Shown here: positions 44,801 through 55,963 of the stretch, one piece after another
How the letters are laid out: every line of letters begins with the position of its first letter
Position numbering within the stretch: position 1 is the stretch's first letter
From: Corythucha ciliata
Taxonomy: Eukaryota > Arthropoda > Insecta > Hemiptera > Tingidae
Assembly: GCA_038030265.1 (NCBI GenBank)
Contig: CM075941.1
Span: 48,360,164-48,424,163, forward strand
Direction: 5' to 3'
DNA length: 64,000 nt
The notes under the pieces: model-generated
What the model saw: the letters and a program-made list of their open reading frames with translations, nothing else
Told to the model about the DNA's origin: nothing
Database searches by the model: none
Position numbers and translations under genes: made by a program

Positions 44801-46540
44801 GAGAGGGTGAGAAGGAGTGAGAGAGAGAGTTGACGGAATTTCGCCAACCACAAGGCGGAGGAATTCTATCTCCGAGAAAAAGGGATAGTGAAAGAATGTT
44901 TAAATTCTTTTTCGACCATCACGTACTTGCACACAACATTGAGGGTGGTTCTGGTGAACGCGATGACTCTTGGTGTGACGGGGCGAGGGGAATCAGCGAC
45001 TAAGTGGGCCGCGTGCCCTGGCTTGGCCACTACTGGTCTATAAGGTAACAACCTGTAATAATTATTTGAAAAGAAATGTCCGCACGACCGCTATTTACAC
45101 ATAAAAGTGAAGGCCTCCTCCATTCTGATTCCAGCACACTCTACATATGTATAGGAATAAGTAAACACAACCAAAGCTGAGTAGTGAGCAAAAGACATCA
45201 CTATTGAGTGGTGTCGTTTAGGGGAGGGTGAGTGGTTGCAAAGGGGGTGACAACAAAGCCCCCCCCCCCATCGGTTAAAAGCTTGTATAGTGGTCGATAG
45301 TAAAGTGCTGAGTGGGTGGGGGGGGGCATTGTAGTGTGTGCACTGTGCAGACGGTTGTTAAGGGAAAAAGGATGCCCTTTTTTTATGAACCATCTTTTTA
45401 TTCAATAAAACTTTTCTACTTCCCTTAGCATAAATACTAACAGCAATAAGGGTTTTGTAGGGCCCACGAATTTTTTAAGAGGATTTTTGGCGTAAACGTA
45501 AATATTAAAGTGTGTTCTCCCTTACCATTTTGGTTCGCTTTGATTTATTCATGCGACAGTTTTTCGTCGCCTTGAAAAACATAAGAGCCAGACAATTTTT
45601 TCCCCCCTTAGTTCGAGTGGGTATTTTTACGATGGATGGCAACAGTATAAATATATTTTACAATCCTCCCAATCGATGCTCTTTTGTTTTGTTGCCCAAA
45701 TAATAATGAAAAAGTTAGTCAAGGAGATAATTGTTTCATTATTACATCTTTAACCGTTTGATGCGGAAAAGAAGCAATAAAATTACTTTGTAACAGGGAG
45801 AGAGAAGACTTTTTGAATAGAGATTTCTGTTGAGGGGGTTTATTTTTATTTTTGTTTTCAAGAAATAGGAGGCGAATCTTCAAGATGCGGCCCCCCTCCC
45901 TCTCATCACCCATCCCTGCAAATTATTTCTTCAAAATATCGCGTAGAAAATTGTTCTCGAAAATTCATGCTCGAGTAACAGTCAAGAATTGCGATTCTGT
46001 ATAGTTTCAGAAAGCCGACCCGCGGCCACACCACTCACGCAGAATCGATGAAATGGAAATAGGCGAGAGTGACGTTGACAATAATTGCCTTTTGCAGAGC
46101 GTTTACAGTCAATAAAAGCCATTGCCAAGTGAACTAATTCGTTACGAAATTGCGGCTTTTGAAAAAGGGATTTCTTAGCAATAAAAAGGTGATAATTGCT
46201 GTACGTTCATTTTTCTACATCTTGGGTGAATGGTGATTGTGGTGAGGGGTGGGTGCAATACAGAAAGATCCTCAACTCCTTTTAGTATTAGGTATTATTT
46301 TTTCCATTTTATCCCATTTGTTGTCCCAGTGCACGCCAGAAAATTATTTTGCACGACAGGATATCCACACAATGATAGAACAAAGATTTGAACGACAGAA
46401 AACGAATTTGAACGACAGTCGAACGGCAGAAAATGGAAATAAACTACTGGGGAATATATATCACTCCGGCAGCTGGCTGTTTACTTCAAATGACCTTAAA
46501 ATTGCTTGTTGGTTATTAGACCAGAATTCGTTTTAAATCA
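44801..46540. other. Non-coding stretch with one hAT-like end
   Basis: At about 45017-45036 the minus strand reads CAGTAGTGGCCAAGCCAGGG, like the end at 24620. The rest has C/G runs and no recognisable gene. Confidence 0.45.
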
Positions 46541-46665
46541 GGGTCAATTTTAGTTGTGAATTAGTGTTTCTTCTCAATAGTGTATCAGTGAATTAACGCT
46601 TTTTCTCAATTAGCAAATTAGAGCTTTCCTTCATTTGATCGCGAATTAGCGATTAGGAGGTATTT
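46541..46665. repeat. Degenerate ~30-bp repeat, array 7
   Basis: Three to four units such as gtgaattaacgctttttctc in the plus orientation. Confidence 0.55.
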
Positions 46666-46739
46666 CCTATGCCTAGTAAATACAGTGACACTGCTCTTTT
46701 CTTCAGCTAATGAAAGGCCCAAATCAAAACACCACCTTA

Positions 46740-47253
46740 CTAAAGGATATCATTGCAGAGTCGAGTTTATTTATAGCGTTTTATAAGACTGTGTCTTGTC
46801 CATAGACAATTATATCATCCGCAAATTGCGATACCGCAACATCCGAACAGTGTTCGCAAGATCCGAAGTGCAGACATTAAATAACAATGGGCTCAATGCT
46901 GAGCCTTGTGGGAGGCCTTACTGTGCTCGCCGGCGGCCATATAGAGTGCCATTGTGTCTGACTTGAATGTTACGAGAGAATAGGAGATGATACATGTGAC
47001 GGGTTATTCTTGATGGGACGCCCATACGTATCATTTTATCAATAAGGATTGGAATACCTATCTAATTTATTGTAGGCGCTTGCTATGTTCGCACGCTTGC
47101 AACAAGCATGTAGGCATTGCTTGTGGACAAGCTGCTACAAACGTCCTATACAATTCCTGTCAACGCGTCCAGGGAACTACGCTTTCTCCTAAACCCAGTA
47201 GTTGTCTTGTGACCTGGCGCACAATAAATGGTTAAGATGCTGACATCTGTATT
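46740..47253 (-). pseudogene. LINE RT fragment, interrupted by hAT-like insertion
   Basis: On the minus strand the text GFRRKRSSLDALTGIV (RT motif 2) is followed by RMGVPSRITRHMYHLLFSR, GLPQGSALSPLLFN (motif 4) and QFADDIIVYG (motif 5, both aspartates kept). Stops and frameshifts break it. At its upstream end it is cut by the 4.5-kb insertion; the endonuclease part of the same LINE continues at 51755. The endonuclease text runs almost directly into the RT, so the copy also has an internal deletion. Confidence 0.8.
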
Positions 47254-47339
47254 CAGTGGCGTAGGTAGGAATTTGTCCTGGGGGGGGGGGGGTCAGATTG
47301 AAATTTCGGCACGCTCTTGAATCTGGACGTCTTGCTGGC

Positions 47340-47733
47340 CTCAATCTCTCATGCAGTTAAGGGCGATTTTTGGACTCTACCCGCAAATTAGCGCTTTTCT
47401 CAATTTTGGCCGAGTGAATCGTTCTTCTCAATTTCAGCCGCAGATTAGCGGTTTCGCCCCACCCCCTCCCATAGCCATGAATTTGCGCATTTTCTCAACT
47501 TTAGCAGCAAAGTATCGTTTTTATCCCGTGAGCGGTGTTTCTTAATTATCCACGAGTTTTGGCGTTTTCCTCAATTTTAGCAGCATATTACCGATTTTTA
47601 AAATTTTGTTTATCAGGGGATTAGCACTTTTCACAGTTTCAGCTGGAAATTAAAGTTTTTCTTAAGTGTTTTCCTCAATATTCGCCGCAAAATAGGAAGA
47701 CTTTTCACGAAGTAGGATTTTTTGGGCTTGCCA
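47340..47733. repeat. Degenerate ~30-bp repeat, array 8 (left part)
   Basis: Units such as ttctcaattttggccgagtg and cgcaaattagcgcttt. The left part of the outer element's array, cut by the inner insertion. Confidence 0.75.
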
Positions 47734-47741
47734 TACGCAAT

Positions 47742-50083
47742 CAGTGGCGTGCCCAGGAATTTTCCTTGGGAGGGTTTTTCAAATTATATTTATATAAAAA
47801 TAATGGTGATTTTTTTGACATAAATGGGAGGGGGGGGGGTCAATAAGTTCGTAAGATGGACACGGTCCTTTATAGTCAATTCATCTTTTAAGGGCGCGAA
47901 TAGCCAGTTTGGCAATTTTTTCGGTGCAGTATGGCACAAATCGTCATTTAAGCCATCTATACAAGGCGCGAATGATTAGTTCCGGTATTTCTAAGGCACG
48001 AATTGTACGCAGTTTCACCGTTTTCAAGCCGCGGAGGATCATTTATTTATTTATTTTTTGGGAGCCGATAGCCACTTTGAAGACGCGCAGTAGCCTATGT
48101 AGGGTGCAAATGATCTGTTTAGCTAATCTTTGGACCGTGAATTTGTGGTACGAGTACGTCATTTTTAGAACTTAAAGAGTCAGTTTTGCTATTTATAGGG
48201 AACGAATCGTTAGTTTGGACATTTTCAGGGCACGAGGTTCAGTTTGGCCATTTTCGATGCTGGTTAATGGTTGATTTTGCATTTTCAGGACATGAATCAT
48301 CCGTTTCGGACCTTTCAAAGCACGAATCTCGCGGGCCGCTATACGGTGGTCAGTTTTGCTGTTTTTAGAGCAAGAAATTTCTATTTTTCCAAGCGATAAT
48401 GGTCATCTTGGCCAATTTAAGGACAGGAATGGACTGTTTAGCCATTTAGAGCGCATAGAGTCAGTTTTGCATCAGTGCTTGCATAGTCAGTTTCGCCAAT
48501 TTTAGGGCGCGTAGTCTTGAAGCTTGACATTCATACATATAGGGCGTCAAGCCAAGGCGATAATAGTCAGTCAGGGCATTTTTCGCGTGCGACTGGTCGA
48601 TTTTGCCATTTTCAGGGCGCGAATCGTCAGTTATACTTTGCCCAAACATAGCAGCACAGGTGGGTTCAATTAGTCCCTTCTAGCTAATTACGTACGAATC
48701 GTTATTTTGACCATTCTTGGCGCGCAAATGGTCTATTTTGCAGCTAGTAAGACAGGAATAATCTGTTAAGGCATTTCCAGGCCGCCTAGACTCATTTTGG
48801 CCATTTTAGAGCGAGAATCGCCAATTTGGCTATTTTTAGGGCGCGTGAAGGCATTTTGGTGGTTTTATAGAGTGGTAAATGCAAATTTTTAGGGCGCTAA
48901 TAGACATTTTAAATGCAAGAATCGTCAGTTTTGCCATTTGAGGGCGCGATTATAGTCAGTTTAGCAGTTTTTAGAAAGTGAATTACGGTCCTGTCAAGTC
49001 AATTTTAGTCAGTCCAGCGAAGCACACAATCTCCCAAGCCCAAGCCCCTCGCTTGAGCAAATCCTGGATCCGCATCTGAGTACGAGTATGCCATTTCTAG
49101 GGCGTGAATAGCCAGTTTTTTTGTTTATTTTTTTATTTTAGAGCACGAACGTTAAATTTAGACGTTGTGAAGGCTCAGTTTGGCTATTTTTGACGCGCGA
49201 ATGGTCGTTTTTGCCATTCTCAGGTCAGGAATAATCTGTTTAGGACTTTTTAAGGGGCGAATCGTCAGTTTATTGTTAGACTGACTCTATGTGCCCTTGT
49301 TCTGGGGCGCATAGAATCGGTGTTGCCGATTTTGTGGCTTGAATGCCCAGTCTGGCCATTTTTAGAGCGCGTAGAGTCAGTTTTGCCATTTAAATAGGGC
49401 GTGAATAGTACGTCAAGTCAAGGCGCGAAAACCGTCAGTTTGGTTAATTTTGGCGCGCGGGTAGTTGATTTTGCCATTTTTGGGGGAGGAATCAGTGCAC
49501 AAATTGCCAGTTGATCCAGTTTTATGACTCTTAAAAAAAGTCAGCTTGGACAATTTCAGAGCGGGAATCACCAGCTTGGCTATTTTTAGCGCACTTATGT
49601 ATAATCAGTTTAGCTTTTTTCCAAGGCGGAATCAGTTTTAGCCATTTTCAGGGCGCGTGAAGTCAATTTGGCTGTTTTTATGGCTCAAATAGTTAGTTTT
49701 TCCATTTTGGAGCGCGAGTATAGTCAGTCTAGGATTCTGTATGGTGGGGATAGCTAATTTAGCTAATTTTAGGCAGCAAATAGCTGCCAAGTCATCTTTA
49801 GTGGATTTTCTCAAGCCCCTCTCTCTTGAACAAATCCTGAATCCATGCCTGGACAGTGGAATTGTTATACTTAGCGGGACTAAATTGCTAAAAAACGAAC
49901 TTTGAGGGTCATACAAATCACGTTTTTGTTGTTTCTTTTGTTTGTTTGTTTTTTTACTTTTTTACTTATTCATTTCTTTTTATTTATTTATTCATCTTTT
50001 ATTTTTATTTCTTAACTATGATGGGCTGAAGTACCCTGGGAGGGGTTCTGACCCCCAAAAACCTCCCCATGGGCACGCCACTG
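47742..50083. mobile_element. Inner hAT-like element carrying second repeat type
   Basis: Ends are cagtggcgtgcccaggaatt on the left and, on the minus strand, cagtggcgtgcccatgggga on the right. The eight bases tacgcaat flank both sides (47734-47741 and 50084-50091). It lies inside the outer element's repeat array, so it is younger. No transposase frame. From about 47870 to 49800 the interior is a tandem array with ~30-bp units such as gggcgcgaatcgtcagtttt and gccattttta. Confidence 0.92.
47870..49800. repeat. GGGCGCGAAT ~30-bp tandem array
   Basis: About sixty diverged units with an approximate consensus of 30 bases: gggcgcgaatagtcagtttt then gccattttta. Laid against the outer element's unit (gccgcgaattagcgattttt then ctcaatttta), length, start and end agree, which suggests common origin. 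Confidence 0.8.
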
Positions 50084-50091
50084 TACGCAAT

Positions 50092-51513
50092 GCACGAGCG
50101 ATTTTTCTCAGTTTACTCGCGAATTTGCAGTTTCTTCACCCATTGCAACAAATTGGCGCTTTTTTTTTCATTTCAGCCTGAAAAGTTGCCTTCAGAATCC
50201 GCAAACTGGCGTATACGCGTAAATTCAGTTTTTGGAGCAAATACGAATTTTTCCCAATTTCAACCGCGAATTAGCGCTTTTTTAAATTGTAGCGGCGACA
50301 CGTCATAGTGTTTCAAACCTGTGAATTAGCGAATTTTCTCAATTTCAGTCACGAACTGGCGTTTGGCGCAATTTTAGCTGTAAATTGGCGATTTTTTCCA
50401 TTTGTAGCCGCGAATTAGCAATTTTCTCAATTTTTAGGCTTAAAATTAACCTTTCTCTTAAATTTGACCAGGCTGATTATTTTATTTTCTGAATATTACC
50501 CGCAAATTAGCGGGTTTTCACATTTTACCACCGCATTAGCAATTTTATATAACTTTTATGGGTATAGATAATTGCTTCTTTTCAGTTCTAGCCGTGAATT
50601 AGCGTATTTTTTAACATTGTACTATAGCCATGCATGAATTTGCCATTTTTCTGAAATTTAGCCGCAAAAATGCCTTCAGAAGGTGCGAATTTAATTTATA
50701 AATATAATTTTTTTTTTCAAACCAAAAATTACATCTATTCATCCATTTCTGTCAAAAAACATTATTTTTAAATTATAAATTTCACGACACTTAATTCGAG
50801 AATTAGAGATGTTTCTAAGTTTTTAGTAGCGAATTTTCGCTTTTTCTAAATTTAGTAGCGTGGTAGCGTTTCCAACCCGTGCATTACCTGCCGAGTTTTG
50901 TCAATTTTTGTCAAGAATTGGCGTTTGACTTAATTTAAGCTGAAAATTAGCAATTTTTAACTGAGAATTAGCACTTTTCCCCAATTTGAACTGAAAATTA
51001 ACGTTTTTCTTAATTTTAACTGCGCTAATTGGTGATTTTTTCAAATTTTTCCGTGATTTAGTGATTTTCTTTATTTTGTATCCGCGAATTAACGTTTTTC
51101 CATAACTTTACATCTGCAAATTGCAAATTAGCGATTTTTCCCAATTTCAGCTGTGAAATAGCGATTTGTGCTAATTTTGCGATTTGGCGAATTTTGTGAT
51201 TCCCTTTTTCATATGCGAATGGGCGATTTTACGCCATTTCAGTTGTGAATTTTCCATTTTTGTCCAATTTTAACCTGAAATCGTCTTTTGTTTGTCAATA
51301 TTATAGCGTGTTTCCTCAACTTTAACCGCGGGGTTTGCCCAAATACAGCACTTTTGCGTTGATTTCCACAAATTATTCGTAGAATGGCCTCCATGTACCG
51401 CGAATCAGCGATTTATTTCTTAATTTTAGTCTGGCAGTTGCATCGCGAGATCACGAATCAGCGATTTTTAGCAGCTATAGCCACGAATATTACCGATTTT
51501 TGTCTGATAGAGG
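50092..51513. repeat. Degenerate ~30-bp repeat, array 8 (right part)
   Basis: Continues the outer element's array. Exact 29-30-base steps can be read at 50340-50460 (agtcacgaac, agctgtaaat, agccgcgaat, aggcttaaaa as successive unit starts). Confidence 0.8.
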
Positions 51514-51754
51514 TTCCGGGGCGAACCCCCCCCCCCCTGTATCTCTGTACACTACTGCATTGGGTCTGAAGTCCAAGGAAAAAGCTGGACGTACTCGGAC
51601 CTTCTCGGGCTGCTTCAAGTCCAGAAAATCTGCTAAACCTAACTTCAACGTGAAACGCTCATGGAGATTTTTTGGGGCTCTTCGTTATGATACTAGTGCT
51701 CCTTCGTTCGGGGGGGGATCTATCCCCCATATACCCCCCTTACCTACGCCCCTG

Positions 51755-51880
51755 TCTGTATTCGCATGACTGAACTCTATTGCTATTGAACTCGGATGGT
51801 AAATCAATTACCGATATAGTTCAATCCACTGCTAACCAAAATCGCAGCCCCCCCCCTCATAGCCATCGTCTCTATCTGCC
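51755..51880 (-). pseudogene. LINE endonuclease fragment, other side of insertion
   Basis: On the minus strand GGAAILVSSGLNYIGN and, in another frame, PSSIAIEFSHANTDVSILTI followed by YCAPG match APE endonuclease blocks (GG.AILV, IYRPP-like). The frame crosses the target duplication and goes on into the fragment at 47253 and below. Confidence 0.7.
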
Positions 51881-53823
51881 CTTTATAGTTTGAAAATTGG
51901 AGAAAGATATAGTTTGTGTTTTTTTCAGCCAACTTTCTGAGATTAGTGCAAAATTGATATTGTTTGACTTAAGAAACACTTCCAGATAATTTCTATTTGC
52001 CTGTAATGAGTCATTTGCAGTATTTTTGTCATTGTCATTTCAAATCAGTTCCACTTTAAGTTTAGGTATTTAATTAACATTACTTTAGTTAATATCGGCA
52101 AAGAGATATGCTTTAACCAAAGCAGAGAGAAAATTTTAAACTGTAGTGAAATGAGGTGTTTTTGACTGAAGAACCCCAGATTTCGAGCCTGGGACAATCA
52201 CAATACTCCTTTGAGGCTACTCAAGCACTAATCTTACAGTATTCTGTGTTCCTTCATTCATGCATACTTATAAATATTTGAATAAATTCAAATGAAATTG
52301 TCAAACAATAAGTTCACCAGTATCCGTCAAAATCACTGAACTCATCTGCAGGAAAGTGACCTGGATACTGACTATATGCAGCCTAGAAAATGACAAAATA
52401 ACTTAGCACAATCATTCTATAGCATCCAAAATATCGCTTAATTTGCAAGAAGTTGCAGTGGAATGCGGGGGCTTAGTGTAGGAGGAGATTTTTGCAGTGG
52501 AAAATGACAATAGAAAAGCCTTTCGTGAGGCATTGGGTGAAACCGCCGTACAAAGAGCTGCCAGATGAAGTGTATTCTCGTATCAGGGTTGGCTTTTGTT
52601 TGTTTGATGAGATTGACACGAGGGGTACGTGTGTGGTTACGAGTTAAAACGTCGAGAAATAGCTACCAGCATCATGAAATTGACAATGGCATCCGCGTTA
52701 ATTAAAATAATTAAGTCCGTGAAATTCTCGGAAGTATGGCAAACTTAATAAGCTGTACACATATTGTATGAGAATGTTAGAGCACAGCTTTAGATACATT
52801 TTCTCCCTCTAGCGTATTTAATTCTTTTATGGTGAGATTGGAAGGATGAAATTGTGATTTTTTCTACAATGAGCTCGAAAATTAAAAAATATAAAAGCGT
52901 TAACGTCGACGCACGGTTAAAGCGGAACGAAAGAGCATAGGTGAAGGTTTCCGTAGAAAATGTAATACTCAGAGCATGCTCAACGTCTAAATGTTCGTTC
53001 ATGGCGTCCAAATAATTGTGCAGCGCAGACAAAAGCGGTTTTACCCCACGTCCACCAGTCCATTCGTACATCTAAACAGGAGTGACAGTATCGGAGATTA
53101 AGGTACCATGCCTTCCTCACTACCTTCATCATCTTTCACCCATTTTCCCTTTTCCCCAGATACTCAAGCCCCCCCCCCCGCGTCACCTCTTTACCAGTCC
53201 CCCATTCAGCGCTAGCACAGAGACCTTTTTTGATTAGAGCTTTTACTGTTCCTAATGGTTTCGTACTTTGATACGATTGTATCTGTTCCTTTTATGAAGG
53301 AACCTCTCTCCACTTCTTCACCCCTCACCGAACACTTTGCTTCACTGTCCTCTCGAGCAGAAGTATAGCTCTACACTTTAGAGAGAGGAAATGAAGGCTC
53401 TCCCCCCCCCCCCACAATCACGACATGTAGAGTACGTGATGCCATCCTTTCCCACCTTTTTCCCCTTATCACCGCACCATCACCAAAGGGTATATTGTGG
53501 CATCAGATACACCTGTTGTCCCTTCTTCACCATCCTTCGTCTATATGGTTTATTACTGTTGTTTTCAGTAGTTCCGGGTAATGTTTGTTGAACAAAATTT
53601 AATTTTCGAACTAATACGAGAGAGTTTTTGTCTCCCTCGCTTTCTCTCTTCTGTCCTGTGATGGTTTTCCGCCTTCTGTGCATATAATTAAACTGTTCAA
53701 AATTTCTTCTTTTTATACGCGTTGAAACTCCGAATGAAAATAGTTGAATCTCAGTAATTGCTCCCCAATACTACGGCCATCAATCTGCAGGTACTAATTT
53801 GATTTTTTTTTTTTCAATTCCAG
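51881..53823. other. Non-coding stretch
   Basis: C-runs at about 53170 and 53402. No element or gene recognised. Confidence 0.5.
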
Positions 53824-53866
53824 ATTTCACAGAATGAAGAGGATCAAAATATTCTGTCAAAAAGTG
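53824..53866 (+). other. Candidate 43-bp internal exon
   Basis: A pyrimidine tract ending ttttcaattccag (to 53823) precedes 43 bases that are open in one frame (ISQNEEDQNILSKS), followed by gtgagtac, a strong donor match. This could be a microexon of a host gene whose introns hold the surrounding elements. Splice-like strings are common by chance, so confidence is low. Confidence 0.25.
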
Positions 53867-54480
53867 GTGAGTACATTTTTTTGGTTCTTTTCTAGCCCCC
53901 GCGGCATTATATTCGAGGGGAATAAAAAAAATACCCTCCACAACCCTCCCATTACCCCCCCCTCCCATGAATCTCACAACCCACCCTTATTTGAAAACTC
54001 TAACCCATGAAATATGGAGTTTTCGTTATTGACTACAGTTTGGCCGAGGGAAAAACTTTATTTTTCTTTCCAAGATGAATGGCTATAAATATGCAACCCT
54101 CTTTATTTCCCCTGTTGGAAACAGTCGGGGAGAGGGACGATTTTCGTAGAAAAGTCACTTCTATCACGTGTCCTCCCCCCCTTCTTCATCCTTGAAGGCA
54201 ATTAGTCACAAAATGACGTACGTGCACTCTTTTAAAAGGAACATATTTCGGCGTGAATGGGTAGTCGATTTAAAAATCGCCGATTTATTTTCTTTGTGAG
54301 CGATGTTCGTGGATAAAAGAAAAAAAAAAAAAAAATGCTATCTGCGGAAAATAGATACGCCCCACCCCCTCCCACTCATCTAACACCACCTGCATCACTA
54401 ACGGTTGAGCTTTGAAAATGGGATTGGAACCACCGAGTTGACAAATCCCTTCGGCTTTATTTTTACAAAGACATTTTGCA
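53867..54480. other. Non-coding spacer
   Basis: No gene seen. An A-run lies at about 54320-54335. Confidence 0.5.
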
Positions 54481-55327
54481 TTTGAAAAGATAGATATTGT
54501 TTATTGTTTCATTCATTAAACGAATGTTACAACATAGAGTTCAGTATGGCATTATACAACACAATAGAATTATTTCACCATATAATACAATAAAATAACA
54601 GTACAATAAATTATATACATAACCATCAATACAACACACAAAATAAACTCCAACAGAGCAAAAGAAAAACTATGTATTTCAAAAAAAAAAAACAAAAACA
54701 AAAAAGACTTTGACAGATTTACAGAAAAATACATGTTACAGATATACATTGTAACAGATATACATGACATTAATCTATTTTACAGTAAGCTCCAGAATAC
54801 AACATACAAATTTAACGAATTCTTTTAAAATTGAGGCTTTTGAACTTTATAAAACTAAGTACAAATTTATATTAGTCGTTCCAGCCTTACGGGGAAGATT
54901 AAATTTTGATCTTTCTGCCTCGAAAAGTGCACATTCTTCAATCATATGTCTTAAACTATTATATTTAGTACAATTATCACAAAATTCGTCTTTTCCAAAT
55001 TTAAATATCTTACCACTATTTATTATCCTACAACTATAACTATTTAATAGTCTTAATTCCAAGTAGTTTTTAAGTCCCTGGACTGACCTGAAGTCTGGAT
55101 ACAAAAGCAAGGCACTGGATTGCGCACATCTGACCCTATCTTGGTTAAAACGATAATCAGAGTACTTACTTACCAAACTTTTTTTCCTAGCAATCCAAGT
55201 ATCGTGACTATGTGTGTCCCATGGGTCCAATTCCCCAATTGGGTCGAAAAATATGTTCTGTACCTGCTTAACCCAGTTGTTCTTAATTTTTTGTCCCCCA
55301 TACCTAAGTAGCTCATAATTGCCTCAA
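54480..55327 (-). mobile_element. LINE 3' end
   Basis: The minus strand has an open frame from about 55326 to 54847 (NYELLRYGGQKIKNNW onwards) ending with a zinc-knuckle-like block FCDNCTKYNSLRHMIEEC, a common ending of LINE proteins (CxxC...H...C). The 3' untranslated part extends to about 54480 with AATAAA on the minus strand near 54497-54502. No RT is present, so the copy is strongly 5' truncated. Clade is not assigned. Confidence 0.65.
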
Positions 55328-55874
55328 AAAACACACTTTAGGGTATCTATCATTCTCCATGTGTTGATAATAATTAATAACGCTACACTTCAGACTGGAG
55401 ATTTCAAAAGTTCACTCCATTGGAAAAAAAGGAACAGATGAATGAAAAAAATAAAAAAGGAATTCTTGGGCTGAGTTTTGGAGAGAGTGGGAGTAAAGAA
55501 AAAGGCTCTTCTAAAAAAAAACTCCGTGTGGCCCTAAAAAGTCTGCGAACGACCTGAAATTATATTCTATCTTCGTCTTCGCACTGATCAAATAGTGGAC
55601 TCAAGGAATTCCTCAAGGATTTCTCGCCAACGACGTACCGAAGAGAGCGACGTCCTCCTCGTCCTGGGAAGCGACAGAAGACATCACTCTTCGAGACCTG
55701 AACGACACCATAACCACCCTTCGTGGTTAATGACACCGGACAAAGATAACGATACTTTTTTTATTAAAAACTAAACAGAATGCAATCCGATGACTAATTT
55801 GATTATTTTTTTCAGAACCATACTTTTTTTTAAATAATAATATAGTAATAAAGAAAAATCGTTACACTTTGGCT
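55328..55874 (+). repeat. Probable 5' LTR region of gypsy element C
   Basis: The primer binding site begins at 55875, so an LTR should end at or just before it. Its left boundary cannot be set because the partner LTR lies beyond the window. Confidence 0.4.
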
Positions 55875-55888
55875 TGGCGCCCAAACTT
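55875..55888 (+). promoter_or_regulatory. Primer binding site of gypsy element C
   Basis: TGGCGCCCAAACTT. TGGCGCCC is a typical retroelement primer-site start. The specific tRNA is not assigned. Confidence 0.7.
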
Positions 55889-55909
55889 TAAGGGTCGAGA
55901 AACCATAAA

Positions 55910-55941
<32 letters not shown>

Positions 55942-55963
55942 CAACGACTATACCACAATAAAA

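Larger units (their letters stand above)
47254..51754. mobile_element. Outer hAT-like element carrying repeat array
   Basis: The left end cagtggcgtaggtaggaatt and the right end (minus strand) caggggcgtaggtaagg are terminal inverted repeats. The eight bases tctgtatt flank both sides (47246-47253 and 51755-51762). The two flanks joined without the element give a continuous LINE endonuclease frame, so the insertion is precise. Without the inner element (47742-50083 plus its duplication) it is about 2.15 kb. It has no transposase; the interior is degenerate ~30-bp repeat (47340-47733 and 50092-51513). Confidence 0.9.

Noticed and set aside
24620..45036. hAT ends at 24620 and 45036 as one element
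   Set aside because: The ends are similar, but the flanking eight bases (gtctagga and gtctataa) do not match and 20 kb of other insertions lies between; not supported.
46249..46536. 95-codon plus-strand frame with a hydrophobic start
   Set aside because: Contains internal short repeats (aacgacag) and no family resemblance; looks like chance.
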